A stretch of 64,000 nt of DNA from Elusimicrobia bacterium GWA2_61_42 (GTDB lineage Bacteria > Elusimicrobiota > Elusimicrobia > Elusimicrobiales > UBA9959). The notes beneath the pieces were generated by a model. It had not been told where the DNA came from, made no database searches, and worked only from the letters and a program-made list of their open reading frames with translations. This document shows positions 35,368 to 45,298 of the stretch, piece by piece; position 1 is the first letter of the stretch, and the number at the start of each line of letters is the position of its first letter. A program made the translations under genes and the position numbers. Location: contig MGTU01000008.1 in NCBI GenBank assembly GCA_001799615.1, positions 62,001 through 126,000 on the forward strand, read 5' to 3'.

Positions 35368-36408
35368 CTACCGCTGCAAAGAATCTTCGTAGAGCCGCAG
35401 CAGGATGTTGACCACCACGGGCAGCGACATATTGTTGTTCATGTAGTTGAAAGCCATCTTGGCGATGCTGTGGCACATCTCCGGGTTTTCTATCAGGCGG
35501 ATCACCGCCGCGGCGCAGGAGGCCGCGTCGTCGGGTTCCACGATAAGTCCGTTGCGGTCATGCACGGTAAAATCGCTCAGTCCCTTCAGCCTGGGGATCA
35601 CGCAGGCGACGCCCGAGGCCTGCGCCTCCATCAGAGACATCGACATCCCTTCCCTGCGCGCGGTCTTGGCGTAGATGTGCATCATCGCCATGATCTCGGG
35701 AACGTCGTTGCGGTCCCACAATACGTCCACCTTGTGGCTTATCCCCAGCCCGCGGGCGAAGGCGCGGATCCGTTCGTCCTTCAGTCCTACCACCATGAAA
35801 TTAGTGTCCGGCAGCGCTTCCAGCACCGCCTTGGCCATCGTCAGGAAAAGTTCCTGCTCCTTCAAGGTCTTGTCCATGCTGATGGTTCCCACCTTGTAGG
35901 GCCTCTTCTGGAACATCGCCGGCTTTATGAGCATCGCGCTTTCCCAGCGCCCTATGTTGATGGCGGGGGGAACCAGGAAAGTCTTGCGCTGGTCTATGCC
36001 GGCGCGCAAAAACTCCTCCTGCACCGAGTTGCAGGCCCCGACGAAGATGTCGACGTACGGGTCCAGCGCCGCCAGTTTCTCGAAACCTTTGGGATTGCCC
36101 AGTTTTACCTGCGTGATAAAAATGCGCGAGGAGGCCCGCGCTTTCTTCATGAACAGCGGGTTAAGCCCCGACTGGTTGTAAAAGTGCACGATGTCCCAGC
36201 CGCCGGGCTCGAAGAAACCGAATTTGGCGCCCAGCGTGAGGGGCAGCACTTCCACCTTCAATTTCTGGCATTCCTGGTAAAGGCGGGACCCTTTGGGACA
36301 GAGCACGGCGGCGTTATGCTTCATCCGCGAGAACTGCAGGGCGGTGTGCAGGGCCTGGTAAGCCACCATGTCCCAGGCGGCGCCGTCGCAGACGTTGAGA
36401 ATATTCAT
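35368..36408 (-). CDS. glycosyltransferase family 4-like protein
   Basis: 346 residues with the GT-B C-terminal half clear: KVGTISMDKTLKEQELFL, then the SMSLMEAQASGVACVIPR block with the donor-binding glutamate, and LIVEPDDAASCAAA. The N-terminal acceptor half is short. It is the last gene of a long minus-strand run and overlaps the TPR gene by 4 bases (ATGA). Acceptor and sugar are unknown. Confidence 0.75.
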   Translation of the reverse strand: MNILNVCDGAAWDMVAYQALHTALQFSRMKHNAAVLCPKGSRLYQECQKLKVEVLPLTLGAKFGFFEPGGWDIVHFYNQSGLNPLFMKKARASSRIFITQVKLGNPKGFEKLAALDPYVDIFVGACNSVQEEFLRAGIDQRKTFLVPPAINIGRWESAMLIKPAMFQKRPYKVGTISMDKTLKEQELFLTMAKAVLEALPDTNFMVVGLKDERIRAFARGLGISHKVDVLWDRNDVPEIMAMMHIYAKTARREGMSMSLMEAQASGVACVIPRLKGLSDFTVHDRNGLIVEPDDAASCAAAVIRLIENPEMCHSIAKMAFNYMNNNMSLPVVVNILLRLYEDSLQR

Positions 36409-37145
36409 GGCCGGCGCGCCTTTTTAGAAAGTTTTTCCAGCTCCCGCCGGGCGTTATCCACGTAGGCGGCGTCCCTGGAAGTGGCGGCGATGTCGGCGTA
36501 GATAACGGCGGCGGCGGCGAGATCGCCGGCTTTCTTGTTAAGGAAGGCCGCCAGCTGCTTGAGCATCACCGGGCAGTCCTTGTCCGTGATCAGCGGGGTG
36601 ATCGTGCGGGCCACCGCGGCCGGGTCCTGCGCTTTGCTGTAGCCGACGGCCGCCAGCAGGGTGGCGTATTTCCATTCGCGCGGGGCGTATTTTATCCCGA
36701 AATTCAGCAGCGCCTCGGCTTCGGCGGGACGGTCCATGTTGAAAGCCAGCGAACCGGCCGCGTACAGCCCCGCCGAGGCGAAATGCGGGTCCAGTTCAAG
36801 GATATGTCTCGCGCGGGAAAAAAACTCCGGGTACAGGCCTTCGCCGTTGAGGCCATGGTGGTCGTGATGGCGTTCTCCGGGGTGCTCCGCGCATTCCCGC
36901 TCCTCACCGGCCAGAGGTTTCTCCCTGGTGCCGTAATACTGCATGAGCCTTATGAACCACAGGTCGGCGAAAAGCCGGCGCGTCCCCAGCGCCAGGGAGA
37001 ACATGTCGCCGGCGGCGCCTTTGACGGGCACCTGTATTTCAGAGGGGGGAGGAAAATGGGGACGGTAGGCCCTGGAAGCGGCAAAGCCGCCCGCGCCCCA
37101 GGCCAGCAGCGCGGCCGCCGGCAGAAAGAAGCGCGCGCGCGTCAT
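36405..37145 (-). CDS. membrane-anchored TPR-like protein
   Basis: 246 residues. A signal or anchor segment (residues 4-24) is followed by helical repeat-like sequence. RHILELDPHFASAGLYAAGSLAFNMDRPAEAEALLNFGIKYAPREW is the recognisable TPR-type part, near residues 111-156. A histidine-rich patch (ERHHDHHG) lies just before it and may bind metal. It sits 2 bases after the ABC permease gene and 4 bases into the glycosyltransferase, so it may assist either. No enzymatic motif is seen. Confidence 0.65.
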   Translation of the reverse strand: MTRARFFLPAAALLAWGAGGFAASRAYRPHFPPPSEIQVPVKGAAGDMFSLALGTRRLFADLWFIRLMQYYGTREKPLAGEERECAEHPGERHHDHHGLNGEGLYPEFFSRARHILELDPHFASAGLYAAGSLAFNMDRPAEAEALLNFGIKYAPREWKYATLLAAVGYSKAQDPAAVARTITPLITDKDCPVMLKQLAAFLNKKAGDLAAAAVIYADIAATSRDAAYVDNARRELEKLSKKARRP

Positions 37146-37147
37146 TT

Positions 37148-37909
37148 TCAGAATTCCTTCCTGGAGAGGAGCCAGAGGGAACCGAGGCAGGCCGCCAGCA
37201 TCCAGGCGCCGGCCGCGGCGAAAGCCGCCGGGGGCAGGGCGCTGGCCGCGCCCGCGGCGTCCCTGGCGTTAAAGATCTGCAAGTTGGGGATCAGCCAGAG
37301 CAGCCCTTTCAGCGCGGGGGCGGCTACCCCGGGAACGCGCTCGGCCATGAAGCGCGCTTCCGAGGCGAAATGCCCGGCGGTCCACAGGATCCCGGAGATC
37401 ACGATGGTGGAGACCGGCGAGGTGGAGAAGAGCGAGACAAAAAAAGCTATGGCCGTTATTACCGCCAGCTTGAGGAAAGCGCCCGCCAGCGCCCAGCCGT
37501 AGAAGGCCGGGACCCCGAAGCCGCGCAGCGCCAGCAGCGCGAGGTGCATCGCGGCCATCACGGCCAGCATCAGGCCGGCGGTAAGCAGCGCGCCCCAGAG
37601 TTTGCCGGCCAGGTAGGCCCAGCGCGGCACCGGCCGCGAGAAAACTAGGTAAATGGTCTTGGTCTCGGCCTCTTTAAGCAGCACGGACGCGGCGTTGAAA
37701 AGAGCGTAGGCGAGCGCCGTCAGTTCTATAAGCGCCAGGCCGAAGTCGGCCAGCACCCTGGCCTCCTGGTCCACCGCCATAACACCCGCCAGCACGGAGG
37801 CGTAGACGGAGGCAAAGGCGAACACGAAGAAAAGCGTGAAAAACCGGTGGCGCACGCTCTCCGAGAAAGCGTTGGCCGCCACCGCCCAGGTCAGGCGCAG
37901 CAGCCTCAT
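37148..37909 (-). CDS. ABC-2 type transporter permease
   Basis: 253 residues with six hydrophobic segments. The layout resembles the NosY/ABC-2 permeases: a first helix at residues 20-45, then VLLKEAETKTIYLVFSRPVPRWAYLAGKLWGA, a cytoplasmic loop conserved in this family, then four more helices. The start at 37909 overlaps the ATPase stop by 4 bases; an upstream in-frame extension lies within the ATPase gene. It forms an efflux or membrane-assembly transporter with the ATPase. Confidence 0.85.
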   Translation of the reverse strand: MRLLRLTWAVAANAFSESVRHRFFTLFFVFAFASVYASVLAGVMAVDQEARVLADFGLALIELTALAYALFNAASVLLKEAETKTIYLVFSRPVPRWAYLAGKLWGALLTAGLMLAVMAAMHLALLALRGFGVPAFYGWALAGAFLKLAVITAIAFFVSLFSTSPVSTIVISGILWTAGHFASEARFMAERVPGVAAPALKGLLWLIPNLQIFNARDAAGAASALPPAAFAAAGAWMLAACLGSLWLLSRKEF

Positions 37910-38643
37910 TTCACGGCCTCCACGAAGATGGCTTCCAGCCCGCCGGGGGCGGCTTCCCACTGCGCGCGCTTCACGGTCAGGGCGAGGCTGCCCTTCACCA
38001 GGATGAGGACCCTGGCGGCCAGCTTTTCCACTTCCGAAATGCTGTGGGAGGAAAGGAAGATCGTGCGGCCTTCGGCGTTAAGGCCGGCCAGCAGGCCCCG
38101 GATGTCGTGGATCGCCAGCGGGTCGAGGCCGCTTACAGGCTCGTCGAGCACCAGCAGTTCCGGCTTATGCAGGATGGCCTGCGCCAGCCCCAGGCGCTGC
38201 AGCATGCCCTTGGAGAACTCCGAAACGCGCTTGCCGGCGTGGGGCTCAAGGCCGGTCCGTTCTATGGCCGTGCGCACCGCCAGCGCCAGGTCGGCGCCCG
38301 AAAGCCCCGAAAGCCTGCCGAAATAAGCCAGGGCTTCCCCGGGCTTTACCTGGGGCGGGAAATACGGCAGCTCCGGCAGGAAACCGACCTTGCTCTTGGC
38401 CGCCGCGTCGGAAGGGGAATGGCCGAAAACCCTGACGCTGCCGGCGGTGGGAAAAAGCAGGCCGGTCAGCAGTTTCATTATGGTGGTCTTGCCGGCCCCG
38501 TTCAGGCCCAGCAGGCCGGTAACTTCCCCGGCCGGGATCTCGAAGGAAAGGTCCTTAACGGCGGTATTGTAGCTGGCGCCCAGCAGGCCGGGACGCCTGT
38601 AGGTCTTTTCCACACCGGAGAAAGATACGGCGCGCGCGCTCAT
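37906..38643 (-). CDS. ABC transporter ATP-binding protein
   Basis: 245 residues. Walker A GLNGAGKTT, signature EFSKGMLQRLGLAQA, Walker B LLVLDEPVSGLDP and H-loop LSSHS are all present. The FSKGM signature places it with the NatA/NosF-like drug and sodium efflux ATPases rather than importers. It is encoded between the DUF885 gene (4-base overlap) and its permease (4-base overlap). Confidence 0.92.
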   Translation of the reverse strand: MSARAVSFSGVEKTYRRPGLLGASYNTAVKDLSFEIPAGEVTGLLGLNGAGKTTIMKLLTGLLFPTAGSVRVFGHSPSDAAAKSKVGFLPELPYFPPQVKPGEALAYFGRLSGLSGADLALAVRTAIERTGLEPHAGKRVSEFSKGMLQRLGLAQAILHKPELLVLDEPVSGLDPLAIHDIRGLLAGLNAEGRTIFLSSHSISEVEKLAARVLILVKGSLALTVKRAQWEAAPGGLEAIFVEAVK

Positions 38644-40415
38644 CGTATTATTTTCTTCTCCTCGCGCTTCTGGCGGCGCATTTCATCCGCGATGCGCTCG
38701 ATGGGGATCTCGCCCATCCGCAAAAAAAGCGTGTGGAACTTGCGCAGGTCGAAATACTTGGCCTCGGTGCGCTCGTAATAGCCGCGCATCTCGAGTATGC
38801 GGTCCATGCCGACGATATAGCTCAGCCCGTCGGTGGGAGAGAGGGAGAGCCGCACCACTTCCGCGTCGGCCTGCCCCTTCGTAAGGTGGAGATTTTTCTG
38901 GAAGAAAAGCGAAGCCTCTACGGGCGTCCATTTTTTTGTATGCAGGGCCGCGTCCGCGTAGGCGCGGGCGGCGCGCAGCGCCCGCACGTAGCAGCGCAGG
39001 AACCGCGACCAGTAGGAGGAGTAATAGCCCATCTCCTCGGCCAGCAACTCGGAATAACAGGCCCAGCCGTTGGACACCACGGGCTGGCGGGAAATGCGGC
39101 GGATGCGCGAACGGTTAGACGAGGCCTCGAAGCCCCGCAGGTGCATGCCCGGCATGATGGCATAGGAGGTCAGCAGTTCGACCTGGGCGTAATTAAAGCC
39201 GGCAGCCAGCGTCTTCTCCCTGGCGGCCTCCGGGGCTTTGTCCGGGGGCAGCAGCACGAAAAGCTCGGAGATCCGGTTGTCGTCGAGCGAAAAAGAGGGG
39301 GCGTAGTAGACGTAAGGCAGGACGGAAGCCATGAAGCCCGGCATGCGCTTTATCAGCAGGCGCTGGCGGGGGAACTCCACCACTTTATGCTCGTCGAAGT
39401 GCTGGTAGGCGCGGTCCATCTCGTCCTGAAAAACCTTCAGGACTTCGGCCGCCGGCGGGTGCTCTTTGGGCAGCTTGTCCAGCACGCCCTTCCAGCCCTT
39501 CTCGCCCGCCAGGACGCTGTCGATGTTGCGGGCTTCCTTGTCCAGGTCCTTCATGGACTGCTTAAAGGCCTTCTTCGAATAGCGCAAAGCGGAGCCGGGG
39601 GTCATATCCAGCGCGTGCAGGCGTTCCAGGTAAAAACCGTAGGTGTAGTCTCCCGCCCGCATTTCCCCGTCGGAAACGGGCAGGATATCCTTCTCGAGGA
39701 AGGCCGCGTAACGCGCGAGGGCTATCTTCACCTTTCCCATGGTTTCGTCAACCTGGGCCTTCAGCGCGGTATCGGCGCGGGTGTAGCCGCGGAACACCGG
39801 CACGAAATCGGAGACGTAGTTGAGGGCGTCGCTGGCCTGTTTTATCGCCTGGCGCGTCCAGAGTTCGGGGGGGTGGGAAAGGTTGCGCTCGGCCTGTTCG
39901 AGCAGCCCGGGGAACTGCTTAAGCCGGGAAAGGGCGTTGGCGGAGCGGGTATTATAATCCTCATAATCCCGGCTCATCATCTGGTAAACGAGGAAGAACG
40001 GTTCCAGGTAGTACTGGGGCTTCCTGGCCAGCACGCCGGATTTTTCCATCTCGTAGATATCCACCTCGAGCATGTGATCCAGGGTCTCGTAGTCCACCTT
40101 AAGGTCGGGGGCCATGGAGTCTTTGCGGATCTCGCCGAGCTTGACGCGGAGGCGCTTGACGACTTCCAGCTGTTTCGCCAGGCGCTCGGGGGTGCGGGGG
40201 GTCAGGGAGTGGTCGGAGCCGTGGAGCCCGAGGCGCGTGGCGCGCTCCGGATCGTACATCTGCAGGGTGGCCAGGTACTGGGAAAAGACCTCGCTGAGCT
40301 TGGTGTTCTCAAGCGCGCCCTCTATCTCGGCGGTGGTAAGGGTGTCTTCGTAGGCGAAAGCCGGAGACGCTGCGAACAGGCAGACCAGCGCCAGGCGCGG
40401 TAACAAGAGGGACAT
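38640..40415 (-). CDS. DUF885-family secreted protein (putative metallopeptidase-like)
   Basis: 591 residues with a signal peptide (LLLPRLALVCLFAASPAFA). The family features include the helical N-terminal half and a C-terminal EEMGYY segment (LLAEEMGYYSSYWSR), matching the HExxH-like region of DUF885 only loosely, since no HExxH is visible. Family members are often annotated as lipoproteins or peptidases without biochemical proof. The ATG at 40415 has a GTGAGG ribosome site formed over the lon stop; a GTG four codons earlier is less likely. Confidence 0.8.
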   Translation of the reverse strand: MSLLLPRLALVCLFAASPAFAYEDTLTTAEIEGALENTKLSEVFSQYLATLQMYDPERATRLGLHGSDHSLTPRTPERLAKQLEVVKRLRVKLGEIRKDSMAPDLKVDYETLDHMLEVDIYEMEKSGVLARKPQYYLEPFFLVYQMMSRDYEDYNTRSANALSRLKQFPGLLEQAERNLSHPPELWTRQAIKQASDALNYVSDFVPVFRGYTRADTALKAQVDETMGKVKIALARYAAFLEKDILPVSDGEMRAGDYTYGFYLERLHALDMTPGSALRYSKKAFKQSMKDLDKEARNIDSVLAGEKGWKGVLDKLPKEHPPAAEVLKVFQDEMDRAYQHFDEHKVVEFPRQRLLIKRMPGFMASVLPYVYYAPSFSLDDNRISELFVLLPPDKAPEAAREKTLAAGFNYAQVELLTSYAIMPGMHLRGFEASSNRSRIRRISRQPVVSNGWACYSELLAEEMGYYSSYWSRFLRCYVRALRAARAYADAALHTKKWTPVEASLFFQKNLHLTKGQADAEVVRLSLSPTDGLSYIVGMDRILEMRGYYERTEAKYFDLRKFHTLFLRMGEIPIERIADEMRRQKREEKKIIR

Positions 40416-40423
40416 TTTATGCC

Positions 40424-42817
<2,394 letters not shown>

Positions 42818-42875
42818 TTGTATAGTTCCTGACGAAGGTAAATTGAACCCGGCCCCCTGGAAACGCCCGGCGCCG

Positions 42876-42897
42876 CCCCGCCCCGGGAAGGGCGGGG
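42876..42897. terminator. GC hairpin between clpP and lon
   Basis: An 8-bp perfect stem (CCCCGCCC at 42876-42883 with GGGCGGGG at 42890-42897) in the 95-base gap. No T run follows on either strand, so it may attenuate or protect the transcript rather than end it. Confidence 0.4.
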
Positions 42898-42912
42898 GCT
42901 GCGCGGCCGGAT

Positions 42913-43518
42913 TTACTTCTTGCGGTGCTCGAGCACGGAGTCGATGATGCCGTAGTCCCGCGCTTCAGCGGCGGAGAGGTAGAAGTTCCTTTCCATGTCG
43001 GCGCGGACCTTTTCCGCTTTCTGGCCGGTATGCTTGGCCATGATGTCGATAAGCCGGGTCTTGTTCTCCTGCATCTCGCGGCTCTCGATCTCTATGTCGG
43101 TAGCCTGCCCGGTGATGCCGCCGCCCCACATCAGGGGCTGGTGGATCATCACGCGGGAGTTAGGCAGGGCGTAGCGCTTGCCCTTGGCGCCGGCGGCCAG
43201 CAGCACGGCGCCGAAGCTCATGGCCATGCCCATGCAGATGGTGGAGATGGGGGCCTTGATGAACTGCATCGTGTCGTAAACGGCCAGGCCCGCGGTGACC
43301 ATGCCGCCGGGGGAGTTGATATAGAGGTTGATCTCTTTTTCGGGGTCCTCGGCGTCGAGGTAAAGCAGCTGGGCTATCACGGTGTTGGCGGAGGCCGTGG
43401 AGACGGCGCCTTCAGGGTCGCCGAAAAAAATGATCCGGTCTTTCAGCAGGCGCGAAAAGATGTCGTAGGACACCATCGAACCCTGGTTCCACTTTTCAAG
43501 AATTGTCGGTATCAGCAT
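42913..43518 (-). CDS. clpP: ATP-dependent Clp protease proteolytic subunit
   Basis: 201 residues. The catalytic serine is S101 in [14 protein letters not shown] and the histidine is H126 in MIHQP; the aspartate follows about 50 residues later. Typical MxxAxxGE processing start is absent, as in many ClpPs. The usual neighbour clpX is missing here: the order is tig-clpP-lon. It starts 37 bases after tig with a GGAGGA ribosome site. Confidence 0.96.
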   Translation of the reverse strand: MLIPTILEKWNQGSMVSYDIFSRLLKDRIIFFGDPEGAVSTASANTVIAQLLYLDAEDPEKEINLYINSPGGMVTAGLAVYDTMQFIKAPISTICMGMAMSFGAVLLAAGAKGKRYALPNSRVMIHQPLMWGGGITGQATDIEIESREMQENKTRLIDIMAKHTGQKAEKVRADMERNFYLSAAEARDYGIIDSVLEHRKK

Positions 43519-43555
43519 TATTCCTCCTGGGCTGCGGCAAACCTTAAACTGCGCT

Positions 43556-44821
43556 TTACGCCTGCTCTTCCTTGATCACGGCTTTTTCCTTTACCAGGGT
43601 CATGGTCTTGTTCTCGACCATGGACGCCCGTATGTACTCCTTGCGCTTCTCGAAAAGGTCCCGGCCCTTGGCCTTTTCCTCCTCGGTGTTCAGGCGCGCC
43701 ATCACCTTCTCCAGTTCGGCGTCCAGTTCGGCGTCGGTAGCCTGGATCTTCTCTTTCTTGGCGATGTTATGCAGGATATAGGTAAGGGAAAGGTTGCGCT
43801 CGGCCACGGGCTTGAGGCGCTCCAGCAGGGAATCGTCGGGCATGTGCTGCTCGACCGGGGCGCGCTTCTTGAAAAGCTCGACCAGTTCCTGCGCCTCTTC
43901 CCTCACCAGCGTGGGGGGCAGCGTAAGCGGGTTGTTCTTTATCAGCGTGTCCTCGATCTGGCCGAGCATGTCCTTCTCGGTCTTTTCCGAGGAACCCTGC
44001 TCCAGGAGCTTGCGCACGTTGGCCTTGAGCTCCTCGGCGTTCTTCACGCCGGCTTCCTTGAAGAAGTTCTCGTCGAGTTCCGGCACCACCTTGGCCTTTA
44101 TCTCGGTCACGGTGACCTTGAAATGCATCTTCTTGTCGCCGAACGGGGCGTCGAATTCGCGGGACTCGCCTTTCTTCGCGCCGATGACGGCCTCGGCCAG
44201 GCCCGCGATGGTCTGCGGGCTGGAAAGGTCGACGATCTCGCCCTTTACCGCGCCGTCGGCCACGGGCGCTCCGTTCTCGAAGGTGTCATAGTCCACTATG
44301 ACGAAATGGTTCTTGGCCGCGGCATCGCCCTCGGCGGCGGGTTTGAGGTAGGCGTTATATTCGCGCACCTGGTTTATATATTTCTCCACTTCGGCGTCCG
44401 TGATCTTGTGGACCTTGCGGGTCGCGGCGATCTTCTCGTAGCCTTTGGGGTCCACGGTGGGGGAACACTCGAACTGTATCTCGAAATACAGCGCCTTGTC
44501 CTGCTCGTAATTCACGTTCTTGAGCAGGGGGGCCACCACCGGGTTGAGCTCCGAGCCCTTGATGATCTCCGGCAGGGACGCTTTGGCGGCGAGATCCAGG
44601 ACCTCGTCCTTCACCATCGAGGGGAACTGGGCCTTGATCATCGCCAGGGGCACCTTACCCACGCGGAAGCCGGGCAGGCTGACCACGCTTTGCAGGCGCA
44701 CCAGGGCCTCCTGCGAAGCCCCGGCCAGGGCCTTCGCGTCCACGTTCACCGCGAACACGTGCACGCAGCCTTCCTGCTTTATTTTTTTGATCTTGTCGCC
44801 GAAAGGTAAAGTAATGTTCAT
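43556..44821 (-). CDS. tig: trigger factor (ribosome-associated chaperone)
   Basis: 421 residues. N-terminal ribosome-binding domain ends with the [14 protein letters not shown] motif, close to the consensus G-F-R-x-G-K-x-P used to dock on L23. A PPIase-like domain and a long helical C-terminal chaperone domain follow. The ATG at 44821 has a GGAGGA site; the in-frame extension upstream runs into the tRNA gene and is rejected. It assists nascent protein folding. Confidence 0.95.
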   Translation of the reverse strand: MNITLPFGDKIKKIKQEGCVHVFAVNVDAKALAGASQEALVRLQSVVSLPGFRVGKVPLAMIKAQFPSMVKDEVLDLAAKASLPEIIKGSELNPVVAPLLKNVNYEQDKALYFEIQFECSPTVDPKGYEKIAATRKVHKITDAEVEKYINQVREYNAYLKPAAEGDAAAKNHFVIVDYDTFENGAPVADGAVKGEIVDLSSPQTIAGLAEAVIGAKKGESREFDAPFGDKKMHFKVTVTEIKAKVVPELDENFFKEAGVKNAEELKANVRKLLEQGSSEKTEKDMLGQIEDTLIKNNPLTLPPTLVREEAQELVELFKKRAPVEQHMPDDSLLERLKPVAERNLSLTYILHNIAKKEKIQATDAELDAELEKVMARLNTEEEKAKGRDLFEKRKEYIRASMVENKTMTLVKEKAVIKEEQA

Positions 44822-44870
44822 GATTCCTCCGCGCTGTTGTTTAAATATTTTTGGAGTACCGGAGCAGTTA

Positions 44871-44954
44871 TGCCGAGACGGGGACTCGAACCCCGATGGG
44901 TGTGACCCCACATGGTCCTAAGCCATGCGCGTCTACCAGTTCCGCCATCTCGGC
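44871..44954 (-). tRNA. tRNA-Leu (anticodon UAG)
   Basis: 84 bases with all arms: acceptor GCCGAGA / TCTCGGC, a long variable arm as expected for leucine, T arm CGGGG-TTCGAGT-CCCCG, and anticodon loop CTTAGGA giving UAG (reads CUN). The 3' CCA is not encoded. Confidence 0.95.
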
Positions 44955-45010
44955 AAAAGCGTCCGCCGCTCCGCCACACTTTCCGAAAGAGCCGTCGCTA
45001 CAAAAAAAAA

Positions 45011-45080
45011 GAGTAATGAGCTTTGAGTATTCCAGGGAGGTTGCGCCTTCGCCCTTTTACTCGCCGATTACTCATTACTC
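45011..45080. repeat. 10-bp inverted repeat between the two tRNA genes
   Basis: GAGTAATGAG at 45011-45020 is the exact reverse complement of CTCATTACTC at 45071-45080, 50 bases apart. The motif is AT-rich in a GC-rich context. It lies between the tRNA-Lys and tRNA-Leu genes and could be part of tRNA processing, a small insertion or chance. Confidence 0.45.
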
Positions 45081-45099
45081 CTGCCGTGCAAAAAAGAAG

Positions 45100-45171
45100 T
45101 GGGCCATACGGGATTCGAACCTGTAACCTTACGCTTAAGAGGCGTCTGCTCTACCGTTGAGCTAATGGCCC
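45100..45171 (-). tRNA. tRNA-Lys (anticodon CUU)
   Basis: 72 bases. Acceptor GGGCCAT / ATGGCCC, D arm GCTC / GAGC, anticodon loop CTCTTAA giving CUU (reads AAG), T loop TTCGAAT. The T stem has an A51-C63 mismatch (ACAGG with CCCGT) and the anticodon stem a G27-A43 mismatch. CCA is not encoded. Confidence 0.92.
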
Positions 45172-45285
45172 GTCGCTTTTAATTATACATAAAGATAAAA
45201 AAAATTCAAAATAATTTTCCTTACTGCCGGGGGAAAAACGCGGGACCCCCCAGCGGCGCTACTTCCTTTTGCAGCGGATAATTGC

Positions 45286-45291
45286 TAAATT
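45286..45291 (+). promoter_or_regulatory. possible -10 box just upstream of the SpoIID-like gene
   Basis: TAAATT with 7 bases to the ATG at 45299 and no Shine-Dalgarno sequence. The flanking -35 is weak. Confidence 0.3.
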
Positions 45292-45298
45292 TGTCTCT

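Noticed and set aside
36661-37145. Histidine-rich segment (ERHHDHHG) as a metal-responsive regulator
   Set aside because: Only a short cluster inside a TPR-like protein; no DNA-binding domain, so noted in that gene's entry only.
44822-44911. N-terminal extension of trigger factor
   Set aside because: It overlaps the tRNA-Leu gene and lacks family similarity; the ATG at 44821 has a strong ribosome site.
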